This document shows positions 26,481 to 34,908 of a stretch of DNA of 64,000 nucleotides, in pieces. Under the pieces are notes generated by a model. That model made no database searches. It was given only the letters and a program-made list of their open reading frames with translations, and was not told the origin of the DNA. Positions within the stretch are counted from its first letter, which is position 1. Each line of letters opens with the position of its first letter. The stretch is taken from the NCBI RefSeq assembly GCF_014295035.1, contig NZ_CP060404.1, positions 372,001 to 436,000 of the forward strand, read 5' to 3'. Position numbers and translations under genes: made by a program. This DNA comes from Streptomyces buecherae. Lineage in GTDB: Bacteria; Actinomycetota; Actinomycetes; Streptomycetales; Streptomycetaceae.

Positions 26481-26567
26481 GGCGGCGGCGTGCGCCGGCG
26501 AACGCGGGTGGCGGTTGGTCGCCACAGTTGCGGTCACAGGTCCCGGCGGCTGGGGCCCGGCGGGCGG

Positions 26568-27554
26568 TCAGGCGCGGCGGTGATGGCGGGTGAACTCCTT
26601 CTCGGACTGGGCGAGATGCAGCCAGGGCCGGACCGTGTAGGCGCCGTCGAGCGTACGGAAGACGCGCCGGATGGTGTGCCGCTCGTCGGCCAGCGCCAGG
26701 GCCATGGCGAAGACGTTGAGGTCGTACTGCCAGCCCGGGCGGAAAACGTAGCCGGGGTGGAGGATGCTGTGGTCGACGGCGCGCCGCAACTCGGCCTGGA
26801 TCTCGGGGGTTTCGAGGCATTCCCCGTCGTCCGCCTCGATCCAGTCGTGGATGTGCGCCATGGCGATCACGCAACCGAGGCGATGCCCGCGCGGAGCACG
26901 GGCGAGCGCGTCACGGGCGAAGGCCAACGCCTGGCCGGGGGCGCCGCCCCAGCGGGGTTGCAGGTGCGACAGCCACTCAAGGTGGGTCTCCAGGTCCAGC
27001 GGATCGCGGTGCAGGGCGTCCGCCAGTCGGGCCCCGTTGACCTCGGCGCCCAGCGACATGCCCCGGCCCAGGGCGAGGAGACGGCCCCACGGGGTGACCC
27101 AGTCCGGCCGTAACTCGACGGCTTCGAGGAGGTATTCCTCGGCGATGCGCAGACGCCGGAAGAAGGTCCGCCACTGTTCCGGCGTGACGTGCGCGGCGGC
27201 AGTGGCGGTGCGTGCCTCCCAGCCCCAGGCGACGTACCGCGCCCCGGCGATGAGCAGGGCCGACGCTCGGTCTTCTCCCTCGTCCTCGATGGCCTGGCCG
27301 ATCCAGTCCTGCACGCCGTCCACCTCGGCCAGTTCGAAGAGGACCTGATGGTTGCGGCCGAGATCGACGAGGGGCAGTGCCGCCTTCAGCGCCGGCCAGT
27401 CCCCCGCCCCCGCCGCCTCCACCAGGGCCAGCACGCGCGCGTCCCCGAGCGCGCGCAGGGTGTACACCTGGCTCCGTCGCCTGCGCGGGGCGGGAAGGAC
27501 ATGCGGGTCCGCCACCGGTCTCTCCGCACCCCTGCCGAACAACTTGCCGAACAT
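26568..27554 (-). CDS. Conserved hypothetical protein, alpha-helical (TPR-like)
   Basis: 328 residues from MFGKLFGRGAERPV, preceded by a G-rich stretch that can serve as ribosome site; a second ATG 27 nt upstream is possible. I recognise no named domain. The sequence is rich in amphipathic helices ('RVLALVEAAGAGDWPALKAALP', 'WRTFFRRLRIAEEYLLEAVELRP', 'GQALAFARDALARAPRG') in ~35-residue steps, resembling TPR/Sel1-like repeats. A Trp/His-rich C-terminal third follows ('HPGYVFRPGWQYDLNVFAMALAL'). No signal peptide or membrane segment. It may be a protein-protein interaction scaffold. Confidence 0.65.
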   Translation of the reverse strand: MFGKLFGRGAERPVADPHVLPAPRRRRSQVYTLRALGDARVLALVEAAGAGDWPALKAALPLVDLGRNHQVLFELAEVDGVQDWIGQAIEDEGEDRASALLIAGARYVAWGWEARTATAAAHVTPEQWRTFFRRLRIAEEYLLEAVELRPDWVTPWGRLLALGRGMSLGAEVNGARLADALHRDPLDLETHLEWLSHLQPRWGGAPGQALAFARDALARAPRGHRLGCVIAMAHIHDWIEADDGECLETPEIQAELRRAVDHSILHPGYVFRPGWQYDLNVFAMALALADERHTIRRVFRTLDGAYTVRPWLHLAQSEKEFTRHHRRA

Positions 27555-27987
27555 GCCGCGCCCCCCGACTCCGGTGATCATCCGATCGCAGCATAGGCGA
27601 GGCCGGGGGCGGGATCTCCACACGGCTTTCACCGCTGCTTCGCAACTCCGGCCCGCTCGATGGCACCGCGAAGCCGAGCGCTGGGCCCGGCCAGCGCCAC
27701 GGTGCTCCACGGCAGTTGGTACGCCATCCGCGCCGCCGCCCGACCCGTGTCGGTTCGCCTGACCCGCCCGACCCAGACGTCCCTGGAGCACCGGTGTTCG
27801 CCAGCCAACCGGTCGCGTAGTCCACGCCACACCCGTCCGTCGCGCCCCACCCGAGACGACGCCCGGGCAGGATGGTGGCGGGTCGGACGGGGCTCGGGGC
27901 AACGGTTCGTGGCCTGTCCGGTGGCGGCGGGCGACCGGCCCGATGCCCCGCTCGCGGTGTCAGCGGCGTGGAAGGGAGTGCCCAGCG
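27555..27987. other. Divergent intergenic region
   Basis: About 430 bp between divergent genes. A 73-codon open frame on the minus strand (27629-27850, GTG start) has moderate third-position GC but no ribosome site or recognisable motif. I do not call it. No operator or repeat stands out. Confidence 0.35.
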
Positions 27988-29526
27988 GTGGACGCGGTTG
28001 TTCCTGACGTCGGACCGGCCGGTGTGGGCCGAAGCGGGGTGGACTCGTCCGCCGGCCGGGACGTGGTGATCGTCGGTGGCGGGGCGGCCGGGACCAGCGT
28101 GTTGGTGCAGTTGGTCGACGCGCTCTCGGGCACCGGTGGGGCCGGGGCGCGCGCCGTGCGGTCCGTACGCGTGGTGGACCCCTGTCCGATGGGCTGGGGG
28201 TTGGCCTTCGGGGACAGCGATCCGCTGCTGATGTGCAACAGCGCGGTGGACCTCAACTCCGTGCGCGCGCGGCACCCACGGGACTTCGAGGACCACCTGC
28301 GGCAGCGTGGCTGGACGGGGCGGGCCCAGGAGTGCGTGCCGAGGTCGTGGATGGCCGAGTACTGCCACGCCCGCTCCGTTCAGGCCCGCGCGCGGGCCGC
28401 CGCGCACGGCGTCGACGTGGACCGACTTTCGGCCACGGCCCGCGCGGTGGAGGTACGCGCCGACGGCTACCGGGTGCTGCTGTCCGACGGCCGTCGACTC
28501 ACCGCCGACGACGTGGTGCTCTGCACGGGCGTGCGCCGCCCCCGCGTCCCGGACGGCTTCGCCACCTGGCAGGAGCACCCCCGCTATCTGGACAGCCCGT
28601 ACCCGAGCGCCCGGCTGCGCGAGGCGCTGGGCCAGCGCCCGCGCCGGGTGCTGGTGCTGGGCACGCACCAGAGCGCGGTCGACGCCGCGCTGTTGCTGTG
28701 CCGGGACGGTCACCGGACCACGCTGACCTCGCCCTCGGGACAACTGCCCGCGGTGCGTACCGCGCTGGCCGCTCCCCCGCGCCCCCTCCCGGCGCTGGAC
28801 CGCGTCGCCGAGCTGGACCCCGCCGACCCGTACCTGGGCGATCGACTCCTGCGCCACACGGTGGAGGCGGTCCGGTCGGTCTCGCCGCTCCCCTGGCGAC
28901 GGCAGGTCTCCACGGCCGCGGACCCCGTGCGGCGGTTGCGCGAGGAAACGGCGCTCGCCGAGGCCGGCGCCTGCCACTGGGCTCGGGTGTGCGCTCCGCT
29001 GATAGACGCCACCATCGCGCTGGGCGCCACGCTGTCCGGCGAGCGGCGGCACGCGCTCATGGCCCGCTTCGCGCCGTTCGTCAATCGCTACGTCACCGCG
29101 TTGGCGCTGGTCAACGCCCGCCGGTTGGTGGCGCACTGCGACGCCGGGCTCCTGCGCGTGGCCGCCGGCTACCCGCGCGCCGTCGCGTACGCCGGCGGGC
29201 GCTGGCGCGTGCGGTGGCCCGATTCCGCCGTGCGGGAGTACGACCACGTCGTCAACGCCACCGGCTTCCACCCACCGCAGCCGTACTGGGACGCCGCCGC
29301 CAGGACGCTGTACCTGGAGGCGCCGCCCGCGTCGGCCACCGCCCTTGACCATCTCGCGGCCGACCTCCGGGTGCGCACCGATCCGGCCGCCGCGCCGGAG
29401 CGCGTCTGGATCGTGGGCGTAGGCACCCACCTGCGCATCCCGTTCGCCAACCACCTGAACAACGTCGTGCGTCAGGCCGACGAGGTCGCCGGCCGCCTGC
29501 TCCGGGCTCCCAACCCGTCGACGTAG
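27988..29526 (+). CDS. FAD/NAD(P)-binding oxidoreductase
   Basis: 512 residues from GTG 27988 with GGAAGGGAG upstream. The Rossmann motif is 'DVVIVGGGAAGTSVLVQLVDAL' (GxGxxG-type), followed by 'MGWGLAFGDSDPLLMCNSAVDLNSV' and a second nucleotide-binding segment 'RRVLVLGTHQSAVDAALLL'. This is the layout of the FAD_NAD_binding (PF13454-type) proteins found beside siderophore and natural-product genes. A late 'ERVWIVGVGTHLRIPFANHLNNVVRQAD' helix closes the FAD site. Its position beside the ruined carotenoid locus may be coincidental. Substrate unknown. Confidence 0.8.
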   Translation: MDAVVPDVGPAGVGRSGVDSSAGRDVVIVGGGAAGTSVLVQLVDALSGTGGAGARAVRSVRVVDPCPMGWGLAFGDSDPLLMCNSAVDLNSVRARHPRDFEDHLRQRGWTGRAQECVPRSWMAEYCHARSVQARARAAAHGVDVDRLSATARAVEVRADGYRVLLSDGRRLTADDVVLCTGVRRPRVPDGFATWQEHPRYLDSPYPSARLREALGQRPRRVLVLGTHQSAVDAALLLCRDGHRTTLTSPSGQLPAVRTALAAPPRPLPALDRVAELDPADPYLGDRLLRHTVEAVRSVSPLPWRRQVSTAADPVRRLREETALAEAGACHWARVCAPLIDATIALGATLSGERRHALMARFAPFVNRYVTALALVNARRLVAHCDAGLLRVAAGYPRAVAYAGGRWRVRWPDSAVREYDHVVNATGFHPPQPYWDAAARTLYLEAPPASATALDHLAADLRVRTDPAAAPERVWIVGVGTHLRIPFANHLNNVVRQADEVAGRLLRAPNPST

Positions 29527-29576
29527 CGCGCCTGCTGGGCCGTGGCCACTTCGAAACCACCCTGGCCGGTGAGAAG

Positions 29577-29604
29577 TTGACACATGTGGGTTTCATGTGA
29601 AGAT
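29577..29604 (+). promoter_or_regulatory. Promoter of the secreted VCBS protein
   Basis: TTGACA at 29577-29582, a perfect -35, lies 16 nt before GAAGAT (29599-29604), a moderate -10. The transcript would start about 70 nt before the GTG at 29679 and include the hairpin at 29623-29648. Confidence 0.5.
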
Positions 29605-29622
29605 CAAGGCGATATCGCAACC

Positions 29623-29648
29623 GCCGAGGGCGCCAGCGCGCCCTCGGC
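29623..29648. terminator. Hairpin in the leader of the VCBS gene / terminator of the FAD gene
   Basis: Perfect 11-bp stem (29623-29633 and 29638-29648, loop CAGC) followed by a T-rich run (tcttgtcaccttcctt). It could terminate the FAD oxidoreductase transcript, but it also lies between the TTGACA promoter and the next gene, so it could attenuate that gene. Confidence 0.6.
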
Positions 29649-29678
29649 TCTTGTCACCTTCCTTGGGGGGAAGCACAC

Positions 29679-30611
29679 GTGACCTACCGCTTCGGCCATC
29701 GCGCCGGTCGGGCCCTGACGGGCCTCGCGACCGTGCTGACGGCCACTGCCCTGACCGGCACCACCGCGTCAGCGGCCACCCACGACCCGGCGCCCGTCGC
29801 CGCCGCGGTCCAGGAGGCGACCTCGTCGGTCGCCGCCGCCCCGGACGCCAAGCAGGGCACCCGCGCCGCCCGCTCGGTCGCCCCGCTGCTGCCGGTGACG
29901 GGCGTCACCCGGTCCGGCGTCCTGTACTGGTACTGGCCCGACGGCCGCGGGGGCCTGGGCCCGCGCGAGCGCTTCGAGGAGAGCTGGGCGGGCGTGAACG
30001 CCGCGTCCCAGGTCGACATGCACAGCAACGGCGCGTCGGCCGGCCTGTTCGCACGCATCGTCGACGGCACGCTCGTGTACTCCGACAGCAACGGCGTCGA
30101 GCGCGATCTCGGGCGGGGCTGGGACAAGTACAACGCCCTGTTCTCGCCCGGCAACCTCGGCGGGACGGCGCAGTCGGACCTCCTGACCCGGGACGGCGGC
30201 GGCACACTGTGGCTGCATCCGGCCAAGTCCGACGGGACCCTGTCCGCTCGCAAGAAGGTCGGCCCGGGCTGGAACCAGTACACCCAACTCGCCGGCCAGC
30301 ACGACCTGACCGGTGACGGCCGCCCCGACATCGTGGCCCGTGACCGCTCCGGCGGGCTCTGGCTCTACAAGGGCACGGGAGACCTCGCCAAGCCGTTCGC
30401 CACCCGCAGCGCGATCGGCCCCGGTTGGAACGCCTACAACCACCTGGTCTCCACCGGGGACGTCAACGGCGACGGTCGCACCGACCTGCTCGCCCGCGAC
30501 ACGGCCGGCGCCCTGTGGCTGTACAAGGGCACGGGCAAGGCGTCCGCCCCGTACCAGAAGAAGACGAAGATCGGCAACGCTGGCTGGAACCAGTACGCGC
30601 AGATCTTCTAA
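29679..30611 (+). CDS. Secreted VCBS/FG-GAP repeat protein
   Basis: 310 residues from a GTG. A Sec-type signal peptide is clear: positively charged 'RFGHRAGR', hydrophobic 'ALTGLATVLTATALTGTTAS', cleavage near ASA-AT (~33). The mature part has FG-GAP/VCBS-type beta-propeller blades with Ca-binding-like loops 'DLTGDGRPDIVARDRSG' and 'DVNGDGRTDLLARDTAG', each followed by GGLWLYKGTG / GALWLYKGTG. Such proteins are extracellular, often lectin-like or adhesive; the role is unknown. At ~6 short repeats it is small for a complete 7-bladed propeller. Confidence 0.82.
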   Translation: MTYRFGHRAGRALTGLATVLTATALTGTTASAATHDPAPVAAAVQEATSSVAAAPDAKQGTRAARSVAPLLPVTGVTRSGVLYWYWPDGRGGLGPRERFEESWAGVNAASQVDMHSNGASAGLFARIVDGTLVYSDSNGVERDLGRGWDKYNALFSPGNLGGTAQSDLLTRDGGGTLWLHPAKSDGTLSARKKVGPGWNQYTQLAGQHDLTGDGRPDIVARDRSGGLWLYKGTGDLAKPFATRSAIGPGWNAYNHLVSTGDVNGDGRTDLLARDTAGALWLYKGTGKASAPYQKKTKIGNAGWNQYAQIF

Positions 30612-30626
30612 CCCCGGCCAGCACGC

Positions 30627-30659
30627 GTGGACCGTCCGGCACCCGGCCGGGCGGTCCAC
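30627..30659. terminator. Bidirectional terminator hairpin
   Basis: 14-bp stem with one G-T pair (30627-30640 and 30646-30659, 5-nt loop) just after the secreted VCBS gene and before the convergent pentapeptide gene end. Confidence 0.65.
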
Positions 30660-30706
30660 CGGCCGAGGCCACAGCGACGGCGGGCGCGCCTTCCGTGGCC
30701 CGCCCG

Positions 30707-32089
30707 CTATCCGCCGGGCCGTGGGGAGAGCGCGACGCCGAGGGCGTTCCGCTCGAACGCCAGCCTGCTGGCGCCCGCGTCCCCCGCGCCGCCGGGCGGC
30801 CGTCCCGGGTGCCAGTCGACCGTGACACGCCTGCACACGAACGAGTAAGTCCACGTCGCCACGGTGGCCAGGCGAGCGGCGACGCGCGGGTCGGCGGCCA
30901 GCTCCGGCGACAGTCGTACGTCGAGCGGGCGGGCCGCCACGATCTGTTCGGTCCCCACCAGCGTGTTCCGCAGGTCCACGTGGGACAGCACGGCGTCGGT
31001 GAGGGTGGCGCCGCCCAGCATGGCGTGGGCGAGGTCGCCGTTCACCTGGGCCCCGGTGAGGTTCGCGTCCCACAGCCTGGCTCCCGTCAGCCGCGCCCCG
31101 TGCAGATAGGCGCCCGTCAGGTCGGCCGCGTTCAACTCGGCGCCGGTGAGGTCGGTTGCGACCAACTGGGTACGGCTGAGGTCGGCGTCGTTGAGTCGGG
31201 CGCCGCTGAGATCGGCCCTGGTGAGCCAGGCGTGGGCGAGGTGGGCGCGGTCGAGCCGAGCGTCGCTGAGGTCGGCGTGGTCGAGTTGGGCGTAGTCCAG
31301 GCGCGCCCCGTCGAGTTCGGCCTCGGCCAGCTTGGCGTGCGCCAACCAGGCGCCGTTGAGGTCCGCGCCGGGCGCCCGTACACCGGTGAGGTCGGTGTGC
31401 ACGAGGCGGGCGCCCCTGAGGTCCGCGTGCGGGAGGTCGGCGTAGGCGAGGTCCAGGTGGCTGAGGTCGATCACGGTGTCGGGCGGAACGTGGCGCCGTG
31501 ACGCGGGGTGGGTCAACGCCGTGAGGGCCGCCTGTACGTCGGCCTCCGGGGCCGCGTGCGGCCGTTGGGCGGCGAGGGCGCGCGGGGGGCGGCGGCCGAG
31601 GGTGGCCCGGAGGGCCGCGGCGCCGACCTCGGGGCTCCGCACCCGCGGGGCGCGTTCGCGGAGGAAGGCGTTGAGGATGGACGCGGCGTGGGCGGCCTCC
31701 GCCGGCGAGTCCCGCACGAAGCGTTCCAGCGCCAGCACCCCGCCCAGGCGCACGTGGACCTCGGTCGCCCCGAGCCGTTCGACGGCCTTGGTGAGGCGGT
31801 CGGTGACCTGACCGCGCCGGGAGAGCCGGTAGGTGAAGCCGGTGAAGACCAACGCCGCCCCGGCGCCGAGCACCCCCATGCTCTGGACGGCGGCCAGCCG
31901 GAACTGCCCGAGCGCCGCCGATCGGGCGGCGCCGTCCATGCGCGACCACTCGGGGCCGCACGTCCACCGCACCAGCCACCGCCCCGTCGGGCTGTAGACC
32001 AGCGCCAAGAGCACGCCGACCAGCACCGCGCCGGCCACCGCCGCGCTGCCCCAGGTCGGTCGCCACCGTCGTCTCCACCGTGATCGCAT
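30707..32089 (-). CDS. Membrane-anchored pentapeptide-repeat protein
   Basis: 460 residues. Two N-terminal membrane segments ('AAVAGAVLVGVLLALVYSP' and 'SMGVLGAGAALVFTGFTY') are followed by a helical linker ('RLTKAVERLGATEVHVRLGGV'). From ~205 to ~375 runs a long array of A(D/N)LXX repeats, e.g. 'LSHLDLAYADLPHADLRGARL' and 'ADLTGAYLHGARLTGARLWDA', which should form a right-handed quadrilateral beta-helix. The same membrane-helix plus pentapeptide layout is common in Streptomyces; function is unknown. A soluble ~80-residue tail follows. Upstream lies an 11-bp-phased direct-repeat array. Confidence 0.88.
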   Translation of the reverse strand: MRSRWRRRWRPTWGSAAVAGAVLVGVLLALVYSPTGRWLVRWTCGPEWSRMDGAARSAALGQFRLAAVQSMGVLGAGAALVFTGFTYRLSRRGQVTDRLTKAVERLGATEVHVRLGGVLALERFVRDSPAEAAHAASILNAFLRERAPRVRSPEVGAAALRATLGRRPPRALAAQRPHAAPEADVQAALTALTHPASRRHVPPDTVIDLSHLDLAYADLPHADLRGARLVHTDLTGVRAPGADLNGAWLAHAKLAEAELDGARLDYAQLDHADLSDARLDRAHLAHAWLTRADLSGARLNDADLSRTQLVATDLTGAELNAADLTGAYLHGARLTGARLWDANLTGAQVNGDLAHAMLGGATLTDAVLSHVDLRNTLVGTEQIVAARPLDVRLSPELAADPRVAARLATVATWTYSFVCRRVTVDWHPGRPPGGAGDAGASRLAFERNALGVALSPRPGG

Positions 32090-32449
32090 GCCCGCACCGT
32101 GCCGGCACGACGGGGCGACACGGGGCCGATCGCCGCGTTTCAGAGCTTTCTCAGAGCTAACGCGGCAGCTCCTCAGAGCCCACGGCAGCGCGACCGTACG
32201 ACCTCGCCCCTGTCACCACGGGCGCGCCCACCGTCGCGCCTCTCCCAGGCGCGCCGCCCGGCGGTCGGCCGGCTCCCTGGCCGCCCGCCCCGAACCGGGA
32301 CCCGGGGCGGGCCTCGGGTAGCGTCGGATCATCGCACCGTACGGCCCGGTCGGACCCGGATCGTCCCGTCGCCGGGCCGCGGCGCGCCCTCGTGCGCGAT
32401 GGCCTCCCGCGCGGGGTGGTGCGCGCGGAGTTGAGCCAAGGAGCGGGCA
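32090..32449. other. Divergent intergenic region with direct-repeat array
   Basis: 360 bp between the pentapeptide gene and the SDR gene. The left part holds the TCAGAGC array (32140-32183). The right part is GC-rich with GAGCCAAGGAGCGGGCA before the SDR start supplying its ribosome site. Nothing coding was seen. Confidence 0.6.
32140..32183. promoter_or_regulatory. TCAGAGC direct repeats at 11-bp spacing
   Basis: TCAGAGC occurs at 32140, 32151 and 32173, spaced 11 and 22 bp, with a degenerate unit (GCGGCAGCTCC) filling the gap. One-turn phased direct repeats are the typical binding pattern of OmpR/PhoB-type response regulators. The array lies 51 bp upstream of the pentapeptide gene start (minus strand). 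Confidence 0.65.
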
Positions 32450-33196
32450 ATGGACCAGGTCACGGTGGTAACGGGCGGCAGCAGGGGCATCGGCGCGGCC
32501 GTCGCCGTACGGCTGGCGCGGGCGGGACACCACATCGCCATCGGCTTCGAGCGCGCCGCGGACGCCGCCGACGCGACGGCGGCCAAGGTCCGCGCGGAGG
32601 GCGTGCGGTGCGTGACCGTACGGGCCGACACGAGCGACGCCGAGCAGGTCGACGCGCTGTTCGACACGGCGCGCTCGGAGTTGGGCGCCGTCACCGGGCT
32701 GGTGAACAACGCCGGGATCACGGGCCTGCTCGGCCGCTTCACGGAGACCTCGCCGGAGGCCATGCGGCGGGTCATCGACGTCAACGTGACCGGCGCGCTC
32801 CTGTGCGCCCGCCGGGCCGCCCGCGAGATGTCCACCCGGCACGGCGGCGCGGGCGGGGCCATCGTCAACGTCTCCTCGTCCAGCGCCACCACGGGCAGCC
32901 CCGACGAGTACGTGCACTACGCGGCGAGCAAGGCCGCCGTGGACGCGATGACGGTGGGCCTGTCCAAGGAACTGGCCGCGGAGGGCATCCGGGTCAACTC
33001 CGTACAGCCGGGCATGACCGTCACCGACATCCACGCCTCGATGGGCGACCCCGAGCGGCCGTGGCGCGCGGCGGACCGGGTGCCGATGGGCCGCCCCGGT
33101 GAGCCGGAGGAAATCGCCGGCGCCATCGCGTGGCTGCTCTCGTCCGACGCCTCGTACACCAGCGGTGCGGTGCTGCGCGTCGCCGGGGGCCTGTGA
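32450..33196 (+). CDS. Short-chain dehydrogenase/reductase
   Basis: 248 residues. Classical SDR motifs in order: 'VVTGGSRGIGAAVAVRLA' (TGxxxGIG cofactor site), 'VTGLVNNAGITG' (NNAG), catalytic Ser in 'IVNVSSSSATTGSP', and the Tyr/Lys pair in 'YVHYAASKAAVDAM' (YxxxK). It ends with 'VLRVAGGL', the usual C-terminus of FabG-like sugar/keto reductases. NADP preference is possible from the Arg in SRGIG. Substrate unknown. Single gene, convergent with the DUF2795 gene. Confidence 0.88.
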   Translation: MDQVTVVTGGSRGIGAAVAVRLARAGHHIAIGFERAADAADATAAKVRAEGVRCVTVRADTSDAEQVDALFDTARSELGAVTGLVNNAGITGLLGRFTETSPEAMRRVIDVNVTGALLCARRAAREMSTRHGGAGGAIVNVSSSSATTGSPDEYVHYAASKAAVDAMTVGLSKELAAEGIRVNSVQPGMTVTDIHASMGDPERPWRAADRVPMGRPGEPEEIAGAIAWLLSSDASYTSGAVLRVAGGL

Positions 33197-33226
33197 CCTC
33201 GTGGCCTGCCGGGATCGCGGTGCCCG

Positions 33227-33625
33227 TCAGTCGTCGGCGCGGCCGAGCGTCCGCATGATGTCCTGGACGTTGCCGTACCGCTTGCCCTCGGGCAGTTCGG
33301 CCGCCGTGTCGATGAGTCGATCCGGCGCGTGGTGTTCGCGCAACGTGTCGATCACCTTCGCGCGGTCGGCCGGGTAGACGCTCCGCCCCAGGTGCTGGGC
33401 CAACTCCGTGCGGAGTTCGACGTTCTCGGGGGTCATGCCGGGTGGCGTCGACCCGGAGCGCGCGGTGTACGGCGAGCGGCTGGCGGCGGGCTGGTCCTCG
33501 CCCGGCGGCTCGGGTTCGAGCTCTTCCCGGGCGCGGGTGGAGTGGCCGCCCTTCAGCTCGCCCTGCATGCGCTTCTTGAGCTCGTCGTCGTGGAGCGGGC
33601 CGGTCTTGTTCTCGTGAGCGTTCAT
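33227..33625 (-). CDS. DUF2795-domain protein
   Basis: 132 residues from MNAHENKTGPLHDDEL with GAGGAAG directly upstream. The charged N-terminal half ('DDELKKRMQGELKGGHSTR') is probably disordered. The C-terminal ~70 residues ('VELRTELAQHLGRSVYPADRAK', 'LPEGKRYGNVQDIMRTLGR') match the small helical DUF2795 domain found widely in Actinobacteria. Function unknown; several family members are induced with stress genes. Convergent with the SDR gene. Confidence 0.75.
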   Translation of the reverse strand: MNAHENKTGPLHDDELKKRMQGELKGGHSTRAREELEPEPPGEDQPAASRSPYTARSGSTPPGMTPENVELRTELAQHLGRSVYPADRAKVIDTLREHHAPDRLIDTAAELPEGKRYGNVQDIMRTLGRADD

Positions 33626-33900
33626 GAGGCTTCCTCGGGGCCGGCCGCCCGATGGGCGCCTGGCCGGGTCGCGCTGTGCGGTGGGTCTTCCCCCGTGTCC
33701 GGCTCGGGTTCCCCGCACGGCGCGCGTGACACGCGGGCCGTGCATGCCGGCCGTACCAACTCCCACAGCGGCCCAGCGGCCCTGGTCGGGGACGCCCGTA
33801 GGAGTGCCGCGGCGATTCCGACCGCACGAGGTCTACCCAGCGGTAACCCTTGCTGACATTCTGTCCAGCAACTCCCGCCGCGGAAGAAACGGAGCCCCCC

Positions 33901-34812
33901 ATGGCCGAAACGATCTCCTTCGCCCATGACACCGCCACCGGCACCGTGCCCCTCGACATCGCGTACGAGCGACGGGGGGCGGGCCCGCCGGTCGTGTTGC
34001 TGCACGGCATCGCGCACCACTGGCAGGCCTGGGAGCCGGTGCTCAGCATCCTCGCCGCGGAGCGCGAGGTGATCGCCGTCGACCTGCCGGGCTTCGGCGC
34101 GTCGGCGCCGCTGCCCGCCGGCGTCGGCTACGACCTGGCCGGCGTGGTACCCGTGCTGGCACAGCTCTTCCGCGAGTTGGGCGTGGAGCGACCGCATGTG
34201 GTGGGCAACTCCCTGGGCGGGCTCCTGGCGCTCGAACTGGGCCGCACCGGTCACGCGCGCACCGTCACCGCGCTCTCCCCGGCCGGGTTCTGGACCGAGG
34301 CCGAGCGGCGCTACGGCTTCGGCGTGCTCCGCGTGATGTACCGCAGCGCCCGCGCCATGTCCGATCCCTTCGTCGCCCGGGTGGCGCAGACGGCGGCGGG
34401 CCGGGCCGCGCTGGTCGGCGCCGTCTACGCCCGGCCGGGCAAGCGCGCGCCGGAGCGCGTGGTGGCCGAGGCCCGGGCGATGCGCGAGGGCGCGGGGTTC
34501 GCGCCCTCGCTGGCCGCCGGGCGTGCGGTGCGTTACGCCGACGACCTGGCCGACATCCCCGTCACCATCGCCTGGGGCACCGCCGACCGGATCCTGCTGC
34601 CCCGGCAGGGGCCGCGCGCCAAGCGCGCCATCCCCGGGGCCCGGCTGATCAGGCTGCCGCGCTGCGGCCACGTGCCGATGAACGACGATCCGGCGCTGGT
34701 CTCCCGGGTCATCCTGGACGCCACGGCCACCGGCACATCCGCCGCCCCCGCCCCGGCCACCGCGACCGGCCGAGTGGCGGACGACGCCGGCGCGTTGAGT
34801 TCCGCGCCCTAG
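33901..34812 (+). CDS. Alpha/beta hydrolase
   Basis: 303 residues from ATG 33901, following 'cggagcccccc' with a weak ribosome site. Motifs: oxyanion 'VVLLHGIAHHWQAW', 'VIAVDLPGFGAS', nucleophile elbow GNSLGG, acid in 'WGTADRILLP', and His in 'CGHVPMND'. This is the fold and spacing of haloalkane dehalogenase/epoxide hydrolase/esterase-type enzymes; specificity cannot be told. A polar Ala/Thr-rich tail of ~35 residues follows the core. Confidence 0.85.
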   Translation: MAETISFAHDTATGTVPLDIAYERRGAGPPVVLLHGIAHHWQAWEPVLSILAAEREVIAVDLPGFGASAPLPAGVGYDLAGVVPVLAQLFRELGVERPHVVGNSLGGLLALELGRTGHARTVTALSPAGFWTEAERRYGFGVLRVMYRSARAMSDPFVARVAQTAAGRAALVGAVYARPGKRAPERVVAEARAMREGAGFAPSLAAGRAVRYADDLADIPVTIAWGTADRILLPRQGPRAKRAIPGARLIRLPRCGHVPMNDDPALVSRVILDATATGTSAAPAPATATGRVADDAGALSSAP

Positions 34813-34908
34813 CGTCGGGGCGCGCGTCGTCGCCCCGAGGGGCGGCCCGGCGCGCGCCGCGCCACGGGCGTGCCCCGGGCGCGCGGCCAGCGGCGCGCCC
34901 GATGGCGG

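Noticed and set aside
27629..27850. 73-codon minus-strand open frame before the FAD oxidoreductase
   Set aside because: Start GTG has no ribosome site and no motif is recognised; third-position GC is only moderate. Could be revisited with homologues.
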